Assembly: GCA_013151645.1 (NCBI GenBank)
Contig: JAADHU010000014.1
Coordinates: forward strand, 1 to 46,440
Direction of reading: 5' to 3'
Length of the DNA: 46,440 nt
Origin: Gammaproteobacteria bacterium
GTDB taxonomy: Bacteria; Pseudomonadota; Gammaproteobacteria; Steroidobacterales; Woeseiaceae
Numbering within the stretch: the first letter of the stretch is position 1; the number at the start of each line of letters is the position of its first letter. The position numbers were made by a program, and so were the translations under genes. Below are positions 1-7,268 of the stretch, one piece after another. The notes beneath the pieces were generated by a model. The model ran no database searches, was not told where the DNA came from, and saw only the letters and a list, made by a program, of their open reading frames with translations.

Positions 1-385
1 GGTTTTGCTCGAATACCGGAGCGACTATCAGGTCCGCGCACTGGACATAGGCCACATCCTCACCTTCGATACGAAACTGCCGTAACACACCTTCATCGTA
101 AGCGACGAATCGCCGCTCACCGTTTGTGTCAATCTCGATCGACTGCACCGGCGTATTTCCGGATATGATCGTGAAGCGGCACTCAATATCGTGTCCTTCA
201 AGGCGCTTGCGAACCTGGTCGGCGGCGGCATCGTCTCCCAGCGGCGCGATAAGTTGCAGCCTGTCTTCGTGAGCGAAGCAGGTTCGTGCCTGCAGCGCGA
301 AGTTGGCGGTGATGCCGCCCACTCGCCGCTCGTCAGACGAAACGTAGTGATCGATACCGCAATCGCCGACACAAACAATGTTCAC
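1..385 (-). CDS. PfkB-family sugar/nucleoside kinase, N-terminal part (cut by window edge)
   Basis: Reading the minus strand from a GTG at 385 gives about 128 codons that remain open to the window edge. The N-terminus runs MNIVCVGDCGIDHYV, followed by RVGGITANFALQARTC, an APLGDDAAADQVRKRL segment and GNTPVQSIEIDTNGERRF. This is the N-terminal Rossmann-like and lid part of PfkB/ribokinase-fold kinases: a GD motif, then a GG..N.A substrate-binding segment, then G.D. The GTG overlaps the stop codon of the upstream btpA-like gene by 4 nt, so the two are probably translationally coupled. The C-terminal anion hole and catalytic Asp lie outside the window, so the substrate cannot be judged. The longer open frame at 28-378 is a different, non-coding frame. 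Confidence 0.85.
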   Translation of the reverse strand, partial: MNIVCVGDCGIDHYVSSDERRVGGITANFALQARTCFAHEDRLQLIAPLGDDAAADQVRKRLEGHDIECRFTIISGNTPVQSIEIDTNGERRFVAYDEGVLRQFRIEGEDVAYVQCADLIVAPVFEQN

Positions 386-1188
386 GCTCGCGCCCTCTCT
401 ACTTCAGCCATAAGCCGTTGCAGCGCGGTTCGGTCGACTCGCCGATTCTCCATCAGAGCCGTTCCTACTATCGCGCCTTCACACCCCCTTAGAAGCGTCG
501 CCGCATTGCTGGCGGCCAGGCCACTGCCAATGAGTACCGGCACATCGAGACCGCTGGCGGTGACGCCCTCCCGCGCCTGGCGTAACGCCTCAATCGTTGG
601 TGCATCACCGGTTTCGTCGCCGGTAACGATGATCGCATCGGCCCCTTTGAGGCACGCCAGTTGTGCGGAGTCCTGCAGCGAGCGTTTTTCAAGCATCGTT
701 GCATATTTTACCTGAACGTCGGCCAGGATCAGAACGTCAGTGGCGTCGATTGCCTGCCGGTACCGGATCAGCCCCTCCGCGTCGATCGCAAATTCGCCAT
801 ATTGCGGTCGCATCATCCGGTCGACGAAATAGTCCGTGCGAATAAAACGGGCGCCACAGGATCTGGCTACATCAAGGGAAGCCTTCGGGTCGTTCAACAG
901 GATTTCGCACCCCACAACGAAGCCTTCGGCCGCCTGCGAAACATGGCTCGTGATCGTTGTCATTGCATCTATTGTTACAGCTTTCGCCAGCACGCGATGC
1001 GGTCGGTCATATTCGTTCTCGATCAGGATGCCATCGACACCACCGCCCTGTAGTACGCACAGATCGTCCAGCGCGTGCGCACATAATGCATCGATGCCGG
1101 GTGAGTCCGGATAGTCGGGCAGCGGCGGCAGGTGGCTCAGGCCAAGGATAATTTTCCGGCCGGTGAATAATTCGGAAAAACGACTCAA
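382..1188 (-). CDS. BtpA/SgcQ family TIM-barrel protein
   Basis: This 268-residue protein matches the BtpA/SgcQ family in length and motifs: an N-terminal LSHLPPLPDYP segment, GVDGILIENEYDRP, a central EILLNDPKASLDVA, IRTDYFVDRMMRPQYGEF, LADVQVKYA, ADAIIVTGDETGD and a C-terminal PVLIGSGLAASNA then GAIVGTALM phosphate-binding turn. BtpA was named for a role in photosystem I assembly in cyanobacteria, but most homologues sit in non-phototrophs next to sugar or nucleoside genes, and their reaction is poorly defined. Here the start overlaps the permease stop by 4 nt and the stop overlaps the PfkB kinase start by 4 nt. The three are therefore one tight transcription unit. I infer a metabolic role in a salvage or catabolic module. 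Confidence 0.88.
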   Translation of the reverse strand: MSRFSELFTGRKIILGLSHLPPLPDYPDSPGIDALCAHALDDLCVLQGGGVDGILIENEYDRPHRVLAKAVTIDAMTTITSHVSQAAEGFVVGCEILLNDPKASLDVARSCGARFIRTDYFVDRMMRPQYGEFAIDAEGLIRYRQAIDATDVLILADVQVKYATMLEKRSLQDSAQLACLKGADAIIVTGDETGDAPTIEALRQAREGVTASGLDVPVLIGSGLAASNAATLLRGCEGAIVGTALMENRRVDRTALQRLMAEVERARA

Positions 1189-2555
1189 CCGTTTTTCTCC
1201 GGCGCATGCTTCATCAGTACACGGTAAACGGGAACGCCGGCTAAAGTCAGGGCGACGCCAATGAGGCTGTCAAGCGGGTTGTAGACAACGGCGGCGATCA
1301 AGAAAAGCGTCATGACGGCAATAAAAACGCCTGGAAGCAATGGGAACAGCGGCATGCGCCAGGCACCCGGTCCCGATAATTTCGGGCGCAGTCGAAATAT
1401 GGAGGAAACCATCAGGATATTCATAAACTGAAACGGCACCACGAAAAAACTGACGATGCGCGAAAACGAACCGAACAGAAACAGTGCCGCAATCGCGAAG
1501 ACACAGGCAAACAGGATCGCGCCTGAAGGAACGGAGCCTCGTTCTGACAGTTTTCCCAGTACGTTAAAAAAAGGTGCCATGCGCGTCGTGGCCGCATGCG
1601 GTACGTATTCCGAAGCGGCCGCATAAAAAAGACGTGGCAACGTCATAATCAGACCGCCGAGCGCCCCAAATATGGACACCCACATCAATACACTCAGCGC
1701 ATTCCCGCCAGCGTGCCCGAAGGCTGCATTTGCCACCGTGCTGGCAACGAGGGTCGGGTTGGCACGCATTGCGTCCAAAGGCATCACGCGAAGAAACGTG
1801 TAGTTGACTAACAGATAGATAATCGTAATGAAAACGACACCGAGGCCCATGGCAAGCGGGAAATTGCGTGTCGGATTCTGGACTTCGCCGGCAACATTCG
1901 ATGCATCAATCCAGCCATCGTAGGTAAACAGGACGATTGCTACGCCGAGCCCGACGAGGCGCAAGAAATCGAACAAGCCATCGCCGCTCACAGTGTTCGC
2001 GATTGGCATAGTATTTTCGGCAGGCGCAGCGAGGAACAATCCGCCCGCGATCAATGCTGACAGACCGACAACTTTTATCGCGGTCAAGGTAATTTGCACG
2101 CGGCCTCCCCATTCGACACCCCGCAGATTGACGAGCGCAAAAAAACCGATGGCCGCTACCGCCCAGACCATCTGCATGCCGGGTGAGCCGCTGCCGAATA
2201 CCTGGTTGGCCAATTCCCCGAAAAGAACCGCGACACCGGCAATCGCGCCAGGACCACTGACCAGCACCATCATCCAGGCTTGCATAAAGCCGGCGAACGG
2301 ACCGTAAGCTTCGGTCAGCGCGTGATAGCCGACGCCGGAGCGGGGTAATAACCCCGCCAATTCGGCCAGTGTCAAAGCGCCGCAAAGGGTGATGATGCCG
2401 CACAGTGACCAGAAGACGTACACCTGCCATTCCGCCGTTGCCACTGCGGCAAGTTCCCCGGGGGTGAAGAAGATACCCGAGCCGATCATGTCGCCCATCA
2501 CAATGGCAAGAACGGTAAACAGTCCAAGTCTTCTTTGTAACGCCACAGAAACCAC
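1185..2555 (-). CDS. APC-superfamily amino acid/polyamine permease
   Basis: The 456-residue hydrophobic protein has about 12 membrane segments. Its first helix carries the APC-superfamily signature GDMIGSGIFFTPGELA, followed by FWSLCGIITLCGALTLAEL and RSGVGYHALTEAYG. A conserved ATG is absent; the best start is GTG at 2555 (a second GTG at 2546 is possible), close to the first helix. The protein should act in the inner membrane as a proton-coupled amine or amino acid transporter. Its 3' end overlaps btpA by 4 nt, and it follows the NnrU gene after a 34-nt gap holding a strong hairpin. The substrate is unknown. The link to a BtpA protein and PfkB kinase raises the possibility of a non-amino-acid substrate, but that is inference. 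Confidence 0.88.
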   Translation of the reverse strand: MVSVALQRRLGLFTVLAIVMGDMIGSGIFFTPGELAAVATAEWQVYVFWSLCGIITLCGALTLAELAGLLPRSGVGYHALTEAYGPFAGFMQAWMMVLVSGPGAIAGVAVLFGELANQVFGSGSPGMQMVWAVAAIGFFALVNLRGVEWGGRVQITLTAIKVVGLSALIAGGLFLAAPAENTMPIANTVSGDGLFDFLRLVGLGVAIVLFTYDGWIDASNVAGEVQNPTRNFPLAMGLGVVFITIIYLLVNYTFLRVMPLDAMRANPTLVASTVANAAFGHAGGNALSVLMWVSIFGALGGLIMTLPRLFYAAASEYVPHAATTRMAPFFNVLGKLSERGSVPSGAILFACVFAIAALFLFGSFSRIVSFFVVPFQFMNILMVSSIFRLRPKLSGPGAWRMPLFPLLPGVFIAVMTLFLIAAVVYNPLDSLIGVALTLAGVPVYRVLMKHAPEKNG

Positions 2556-2559
2556 TGTG

Positions 2560-2584
2560 CTGCCCGGTTTCGAACCGAAGGCAG
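2560..2584 (-). other. Intercistronic hairpin between NnrU and permease genes
   Basis: A near-perfect inverted repeat fills most of the 34-nt gap. Outer arms CTGCC/GGCAG enclose inner arms CGGTT/AACCG around a 3-nt loop, with a two-base bulge on one side. No T-run follows in the direction of transcription, so it is not a typical intrinsic terminator. It may stabilise the upstream mRNA segment or limit translation of the permease, whose GTG has no obvious Shine-Dalgarno sequence. The arms resemble a tRNA T-arm, but there is no tRNA body around them. Confidence 0.6.
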
Positions 2585-2589
2585 GCCCC

Positions 2590-3156
2590 CTATGCAGGCA
2601 GCGGCGAGACGCCGGCGAAGTAGGGGTGCAGGGCGATTAAAACCAGAAAGACGACCGCGCCGATGGTTGCACCGATGGCCTCATTCTTGAGCGACGCTCG
2701 CTCGGGTTTGATCCACACACCCTCGCGGTGGTTAATAAGGGACATTTGGATCGCGGCCCACAAACCAAGACCGCCAAACAATACCAGCGAGCGTGAATCA
2801 CCATTGGCCGCAATATGCGCGATTGCCCAGAAAAGCATGCCGGTCAACTGTGGATGACGGATGACCCGCTTGATGTTCGTTCTCGCATGAGCGGCGCCGA
2901 ACAATACGACGGCGACAAACATCAAGAGAAAGGCGAAATTGGACCCCCAGCTGCGCGGCACATAAAGCACCACCGGCACTGAGGAACGCCAGCCGGCGAT
3001 AATCATGATGAGTGCGGCAAGCACCACCAGCGCAAATACGCCCCGGTACGGTTTTTCCCCGATCGCGGCAATCAATCTGCTACGCAATCCCGGCAAGATG
3101 GTTGGCACGAAATGTATCGCCGCCCAAAGTACTATCCCACATACTAGCCATATCAT
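2590..3156 (-). CDS. NnrU family membrane protein
   Basis: This 188-residue integral membrane protein matches NnrU. It begins with the helix MIWLVCGIVLWAAIHFVP, has a second segment around YRGVFALVVLAALIMI, a third around FAFLLMFVAVVLFGAAHART, and the conserved VIRHPQLTGMLFWAIAHI stretch containing the family H-P and H residues. NnrU was named in denitrifiers and is related to isoprenylcysteine methyltransferase-like and 15-cis-zeta-carotene isomerase (Z-ISO) proteins; its biochemical role is not settled. An AAGGAT Shine-Dalgarno lies 7 nt before the ATG. It is the first gene of the minus-strand group leading to the permease, BtpA-like protein and kinase. No nitric oxide reductase gene is nearby, so a denitrification role is not supported here. 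Confidence 0.88.
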   Translation of the reverse strand: MIWLVCGIVLWAAIHFVPTILPGLRSRLIAAIGEKPYRGVFALVVLAALIMIIAGWRSSVPVVLYVPRSWGSNFAFLLMFVAVVLFGAAHARTNIKRVIRHPQLTGMLFWAIAHIAANGDSRSLVLFGGLGLWAAIQMSLINHREGVWIKPERASLKNEAIGATIGAVVFLVLIALHPYFAGVSPLPA

Positions 3157-3295
3157 CGTTGCTATCCTTGTTCTTATTAGAGGATACCGGCCTTGCCATT
3201 ATACAGACTCCGTGCTTGAGGGAGCGAAAGCACGCGCAACGAACCCGCCAGCGCAACGGTATACTTCAAGAAAAACCGGAAATCTTTGAATCACT

Positions 3296-4237
3296 ATGGA
3301 CATGCAAACCATCGATGCCCGCCAGGTAGCGGCCGGGTTACCCTACGATCAGCTGATTGGCGCGCTCGCCGATGCGTTCCGCGACGGTGCAGTCACGCCG
3401 CATCGCACACGCCACACCATCGAGACGGAAGGTGGCCAGGATGGCACGCTGCTGCTGATGCCAGCCTGGCGGCCCGGCCGACATGTGGGCGTCAAGATCG
3501 CAACCGTATTCCCGGACAATGCCGGTAAGAATCAAGCTACCGTTCAGGCCAGCTATTTCCTGCTGGACGCCGTCACCGGATCGCCTCGAGCGCTGCTGGA
3601 TGGCGCTGAACTCACGCTACGCCGTACGGCCTGTGCCTCGGCACTGGCCGCCCGTTACCTTGCCCGCAAAGACTCAAGGGTCCTGCTTATGGTTGGTGCT
3701 GGCAATCTGGCACCCCACCTCATCGCCGCCCACTCAACGGAGCGACCGCTTGAACGGATCCTGATCTGGGCGCGCCGCGAAGAGGCTGCACATGAGCTTG
3801 CCAGCACCGTTCAGGCGGGCCATCAGGAGGTTCACGTGGTGACGAATCTCGAAGCGGCGGTGCACCAGGCCGATATCGTCTCGTGTGCAACACTGGCTTC
3901 CGAACCGCTAATTCGCGGTGAGTGGCTCAGTGCGGGCCAGCACCTCGATCTTGTCGGTGCTTATACACCCAACATGCGTGAGGCAGATGGCGAGGCTCTG
4001 AGACGCGCCCGAGTATTTGTGGATACTTATGCCGGTGCGTTAGCAGAGTCCGGCGAAGTCATACAGGCGATCGAGAAGGGCTTCCTGAGTCGCTCCGATA
4101 TCGTTGCCGATCTTGCCGAGCTCGTTCAAGGCAGCGCTGCAGGTCGCGAAACCGAAGATGACATCACCTTGTTCAAGTCCGTGGGCACGGCACTGGAAGA
4201 TCTTGCCGCTGCCGAACTGGTTCTTCGAAACAGATGA
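3296..4237 (+). CDS. Ornithine cyclodeaminase / mu-crystallin family NAD(P)-dependent enzyme
   Basis: The 313-residue protein matches the ornithine cyclodeaminase/mu-crystallin family. The N-terminal half has LLLMPAWRPGRHVGVKIATVFPDN, in which the Lys of VGVKI is the usual carboxylate-binding residue, and DGAELTLRRTACASALAA. The Rossmann dinucleotide-binding part begins near residue 120 with LLMVGAGNLAPHLI. The family also includes delta-1-pyrroline-2-carboxylate, ketimine and alanine reductases, so the name ornithine cyclodeaminase should not be read as a substrate assignment. Two ATG codons lie close together (3296 and 3302), with only a weak ribosome-binding site. It stands alone on the plus strand, divergent from NnrU, and is followed by a 100-bp repeat element. 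Likely a cytosolic amino/imino acid enzyme. Confidence 0.88.
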   Translation: MDMQTIDARQVAAGLPYDQLIGALADAFRDGAVTPHRTRHTIETEGGQDGTLLLMPAWRPGRHVGVKIATVFPDNAGKNQATVQASYFLLDAVTGSPRALLDGAELTLRRTACASALAARYLARKDSRVLLMVGAGNLAPHLIAAHSTERPLERILIWARREEAAHELASTVQAGHQEVHVVTNLEAAVHQADIVSCATLASEPLIRGEWLSAGQHLDLVGAYTPNMREADGEALRRARVFVDTYAGALAESGEVIQAIEKGFLSRSDIVADLAELVQGSAAGRETEDDITLFKSVGTALEDLAAAELVLRNR

Positions 4238-4273
4238 CGCTACGGCATCTTACGGATATCGGGCACGAGCAGT

Positions 4274-4373
4274 CTGTTGAAAAAACCATCCAGGGTATTT
4301 TCGACACCGTGCTTCAAAAAAACGTGGTGTTCGATGTGCTCACAGCCAGTCAAAAAAACGAGTTTTTCAACAG
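4274..4373. repeat. 100-bp element bounded by 11-bp perfect terminal inverted repeats
   Basis: The left end reads CTGTTGAAAAA (4274-4284) and the right end is its exact reverse complement, TTTTTCAACAG (4363-4373). Inside are shorter related A/T-runs, with no open reading frame of note. The termini resemble the CTGTTGAAAAA-type ends seen in some insertion sequences and their non-autonomous derivatives. The element lies between two plus-strand genes. No clear target duplication is visible in the flanks. It could be a MITE-like relic or an extended hairpin in the transcript. Confidence 0.55.
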
Positions 4374-4453
4374 GTCGCTAGACCTTCAATCCTAAAACGT
4401 GAAGAATCCCCGCACTGGAATCAACCGCCGTCCACAAGAACCCGCAGAAATAG

Positions 4454-5005
4454 ATGAACGAAACAAAATCGATACTACGGCTAAGAAAAAAGCACGCGGC
4501 CGATCCTCAGCAGTCCGTGGCGAAAATTGACGCACAAGCGCTGCTCGACGAACAATCGCTATCGCGCGCTACGCTCGGCGCCCTGTTTGCCCTCGTAATC
4601 GTGAACGCTTTGTGGGTCTATTTTTCCCTGCTCTTCGATCGATTCTACCCTTGGGGGTCGATTATTCAGGGCTTCATGATCGGAAGGGCCGTGCGCCATT
4701 TCGGCAAAGGCATCAATTGGCGATTCCCGCTGCTCGCCGCCGTCTTTGCCTTTGCCGGAGCATTAATCGGCAGTTTCGTCGTTTCGCTTAACCTGACGGC
4801 ACGCGAATTCAGCACCAGCGCCTTTGCGCTGGTCAACGAGGTATCGTGGTATACGATCGAAACGTTCATGACGCGAGACTTTGGCCGGGTCGGTCTTATC
4901 TACGCGCTGACCGCTGCTGTGCTGGCGGCTTTTTTCGCCAATCGGCGGCTCGATCAGTACGCCGAAGTGGCGCTGCGAAAAAGGCAAGGAAGAAACCCGA
5001 AATGA
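4454..5005 (+). CDS. Hypothetical small integral membrane protein
   Basis: This 183-residue protein is not recognised by name. It has a charged N-terminal 35 residues, then hydrophobic segments near residues 40-62 (LGALFALVIVNALWVYFSLLF), 92-113 (PLLAAVFAFAGALIGSFVVS) and 147-163 (LIYALTAAVLAAFFA), with a weaker one around residue 70, and it ends in a basic tail RKRQGRNPK. It is probably an inner-membrane protein with three or four helices. The stop at 5005 is followed 35 nt later by the GTG start of the RRM protein, so they may be cotranscribed. No Shine-Dalgarno is evident. The start chosen is the only ATG that keeps the N-terminal charged segment. Confidence 0.7.
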   Translation: MNETKSILRLRKKHAADPQQSVAKIDAQALLDEQSLSRATLGALFALVIVNALWVYFSLLFDRFYPWGSIIQGFMIGRAVRHFGKGINWRFPLLAAVFAFAGALIGSFVVSLNLTAREFSTSAFALVNEVSWYTIETFMTRDFGRVGLIYALTAAVLAAFFANRRLDQYAEVALRKRQGRNPK

Positions 5006-5039
5006 CCGCCAATATCGAAACGCAGGCATTGTTTACCGC

Positions 5040-5339
5040 GTGAATATCTACGTTGCCAATCTCGCCTATGGACTGACAGACGCAGATTTGCGCGCAGTGT
5101 TCACACCGTTTGGTGACGTAGAATCGGCACGAATCATTTATGATCAGGTCAGCGGTCGCTCGCGGGGTTTCGGCTTCGTGGAAATGGCGAGCCGCGGTGA
5201 GGCCGAAGCAGCCATCGTGGCGTTGGGCCAAACCGATTTGCAGGGCCGCAAGCTGCGCTTGAGCGAAGCACAAAACCGGTCACGAAATTTCGTACCACTA
5301 CATGCAGAAATGCCCGCTAATGAGGAAAACGACGAATGA
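5040..5339 (+). CDS. RRM-domain RNA-binding protein
   Basis: The 99-residue protein is a single RNA recognition motif with a short tail. RNP2 is IYVANL (residues 3-8) and RNP1 is RGFGFVEM (near residues 41-48), both with the aromatic residues used for RNA stacking. The domain ends at LRLSEAQNRSR, followed by a polar tail. Small single-RRM proteins occur in cyanobacteria and several proteobacteria and are thought to bind single-stranded RNA, sometimes in cold adaptation; the role here is unknown. Translation starts at GTG 5040, because the ATG at 5002 opens only a 13-codon frame that stops at this GTG. The stop overlaps the next gene's ATG by 4 nt. Confidence 0.9.
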   Translation: MNIYVANLAYGLTDADLRAVFTPFGDVESARIIYDQVSGRSRGFGFVEMASRGEAEAAIVALGQTDLQGRKLRLSEAQNRSRNFVPLHAEMPANEENDE

Positions 5340-5923
5340 ATTCCGGACAAGTCGACTATTTTTTTGACTACGTGAGTGCCTATTCCTACCTGGTCAACGG
5401 ACAGGTTGAAAAGCTTGAGGGAGCAAAGGTGATCTATCGCCCGATGTTGCTGGGCGCGGTTATGCAGGCTACGGGCAATCGCCCGCCGGGTGCCGTCGCG
5501 GTCAAGGGCAAGTACCTGCTAGCGGATCTGAAGCGGTGGGCGAAACGTTACGGCATTCCACTTCGCTTCAATTCGGTTTTTCCACAAAACACGATGAAAG
5601 CACTTCGGCTTTCCATCGCGGCACAAAGACGCGGTGTATTCCATGAAATTCATCCGGCATTTTTCGAGGCGATGTTCGTACATGACCTGGATTTGAGCGA
5701 CTCGGATGTCCTGGCAAAGATTATTTCAGACGCGGGACTCGATGCAGGGGTATTGATGAGCGATATCGAGAGCGAATCGATAAAAGACGAGCTCAAGAAA
5801 AACACGGAAGAAGCCATTCGCCGGGGTACATTCGGAGCGCCGACGTTCTTTGTGGGCGACGAAATGTTTTTTGGCAATGACCGACTGGAGTTTATTCAGG
5901 AAGCACTGCAACGTGACGATTGA
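5336..5923 (+). CDS. DsbA-like 2-hydroxychromene-2-carboxylate isomerase family protein
   Basis: The 195-residue thioredoxin-fold protein fits the HCCA isomerase/DsbA-like (kappa-class GST) family. It starts with VDYFFDYVSAYSYL, where Ser/Tyr replace the CXXC of true disulfide oxidoreductases. It then has YRPMLLGAVMQATGNRPP and YGIPLRFNSVFPQNTMKALR, and near the end GTFGAPTFFVGDEMFFGNDR with the cis-Pro of the thioredoxin fold. Family members act with glutathione in isomerisation or transfer reactions, including naphthalene breakdown; many are housekeeping proteins of unknown substrate. Coupling by a 4-nt overlap to the RRM gene places it in the same operon. The gene converges on the HD-domain gene with a gap of 22 nt. 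Confidence 0.87.
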   Translation: MNSGQVDYFFDYVSAYSYLVNGQVEKLEGAKVIYRPMLLGAVMQATGNRPPGAVAVKGKYLLADLKRWAKRYGIPLRFNSVFPQNTMKALRLSIAAQRRGVFHEIHPAFFEAMFVHDLDLSDSDVLAKIISDAGLDAGVLMSDIESESIKDELKKNTEEAIRRGTFGAPTFFVGDEMFFGNDRLEFIQEALQRDD

Positions 5924-5945
5924 TGGCCCGCTACTGAGCCGGTCT

Positions 5946-7064
5946 TCAGGCCGTTAGTGCTTTTCGAGTGTCGGTATAATTTTCCGGTAAGGCAGCGAGT
6001 TGCGAGGCAACCAGTTCGTCAACCTCGATGGTTGTATCACTGTCGCTGACAAAAACCGGCGGGTTTCGCCGCAGCAGGCCCCAGTCCCCGGACTTAAGCA
6101 CTCTCATCAAATGCGCCAGGTTATTCCTGATCGAATCGACATAGGGATTCTGCCCGTCATATAACGTTTCTATATATCGGTACGCGCGATTAAATTTTTT
6201 CTGTAGACGTTCTCGAGATACTTGTTCGTAAAACGAGGGCGTCTGTTTCAGTAGATCGATTCCCGACTCATATCGGACGGTGAATTGCCCTGGTTTCGCC
6301 TGTTCAATCGCAATGCCGCCCAGAACAAACTCCTTGTAAAGTCGATCACGACATTTTTCAAGATAACAGCGATCTGCGAGCTGCGCAATCAAATCGGCCG
6401 TTCCCAGCAGGTGTCCGCAAATGGCATCGCGCGGATCGTCCAGCTCGATGCTATCGAGGTCGACTTCGTAGCCGGTGAAATGCACGATGATACTGGCGAC
6501 AGCAATATCCCTCGCCAGACCGAGATCCGGCAGATAACCGCGCAGGAAGTCCGCACTTCGTGACACGTGCTGTAACGTAAACACCGCTCCGTTCTGGAAG
6601 CCCTTGTCCCGCTCTGCATGTCGGATGTAACCGGAATCGTGAAACAGTGCCGTAATGATGACCATTTGCGCGCGCTGAGCGCCCAATCGATCGTCGGGTT
6701 CGACCGATCTCTCGTACCCGGCGACCAGGCGTGCCAGTGCCAGCGCCATATCGAGCGTGTGCTGCATGTCATGATACGTCGTATCGCAACCCACGTAGCC
6801 GGGATAGCGACCGGTAAACAGGCGCTCAAAATCGTAGAAGGCGAGCCACAACGAATCAAACGAGGCACCGGCAAACGAGGCGTCAAACAATTCGCGCACA
6901 GCCTCGCGGACGGCGGCAGGACTGCTGACCTGTACGGTATCGGTGACGTCGAAATCGTTGCGTCGATCCTGCGACATAATGCGCGTCTTCTTCTTATTTT
7001 TGTAGGTGCTCAACGCACGCAGGTTGGCAACGGCATATCTCCGCTGGTTCTCGTTATTCACCAC
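5946..7064 (-). CDS. HD-domain phosphohydrolase, possibly class I cyclic-nucleotide phosphodiesterase-like
   Basis: The frame encodes up to 372 residues from a GTG at 7064; an ATG at 6977 would give 343 and is equally plausible. Metal-binding motifs are YHDMQHTLDMA (near residue 102) and ALFHDSGYIRHAERD (near 150), followed by IIVHFTGYEVD and LLGTADLIAQLADRCY. The spacing of the H..H and HD motifs, and the later A-D, resemble class I 3',5'-cyclic nucleotide phosphodiesterases more than HD-GYP proteins. There is no membrane segment or sensory domain, so it should be a soluble enzyme acting on a phosphoester. The C-terminal 90 residues carry no domain I recognise. It lies downstream of exonuclease III with a gap of about 200 bp, so may have its own promoter. 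Confidence 0.78.
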   Translation of the reverse strand: MVNNENQRRYAVANLRALSTYKNKKKTRIMSQDRRNDFDVTDTVQVSSPAAVREAVRELFDASFAGASFDSLWLAFYDFERLFTGRYPGYVGCDTTYHDMQHTLDMALALARLVAGYERSVEPDDRLGAQRAQMVIITALFHDSGYIRHAERDKGFQNGAVFTLQHVSRSADFLRGYLPDLGLARDIAVASIIVHFTGYEVDLDSIELDDPRDAICGHLLGTADLIAQLADRCYLEKCRDRLYKEFVLGGIAIEQAKPGQFTVRYESGIDLLKQTPSFYEQVSRERLQKKFNRAYRYIETLYDGQNPYVDSIRNNLAHLMRVLKSGDWGLLRRNPPVFVSDSDTTIEVDELVASQLAALPENYTDTRKALTA

Positions 7065-7268
7065 GAGCCTGCATTTCGCCGATTCACCGCGTTGCGCCGG
7101 AACATCGGATAAACATGATACACCGCAATGCCCCCCGGCTTCGCTGCCAATTCAACAATAAGCCTGCAAAAATCTGTCGGTTCCTGCCAGGTCGTGGCGC
7201 CCGCACCGCGGGAGACGCTCCAGCAAGGGGCCCTGCTGACGTTCGACCACCATCATCCAGAGGGTTCC

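Noticed and set aside
1-385. 116-residue minus-strand open frame at 28-378
   Set aside because: The kinase frame starting at GTG 385 has clear PfkB motifs and the 4-nt overlap with btpA; the other frame has none.
2560-2584. tRNA T-arm-like GGTTCGAAACC sequence
   Set aside because: No acceptor, D or anticodon arms can be formed around it; it is just a hairpin between two genes.
7065-7268. Possible small gene between the HD-domain gene and exonuclease III
   Set aside because: Short minus-strand frames exist (one of about 34 codons after the exonuclease stop), but none has a ribosome-binding site or recognisable sequence.
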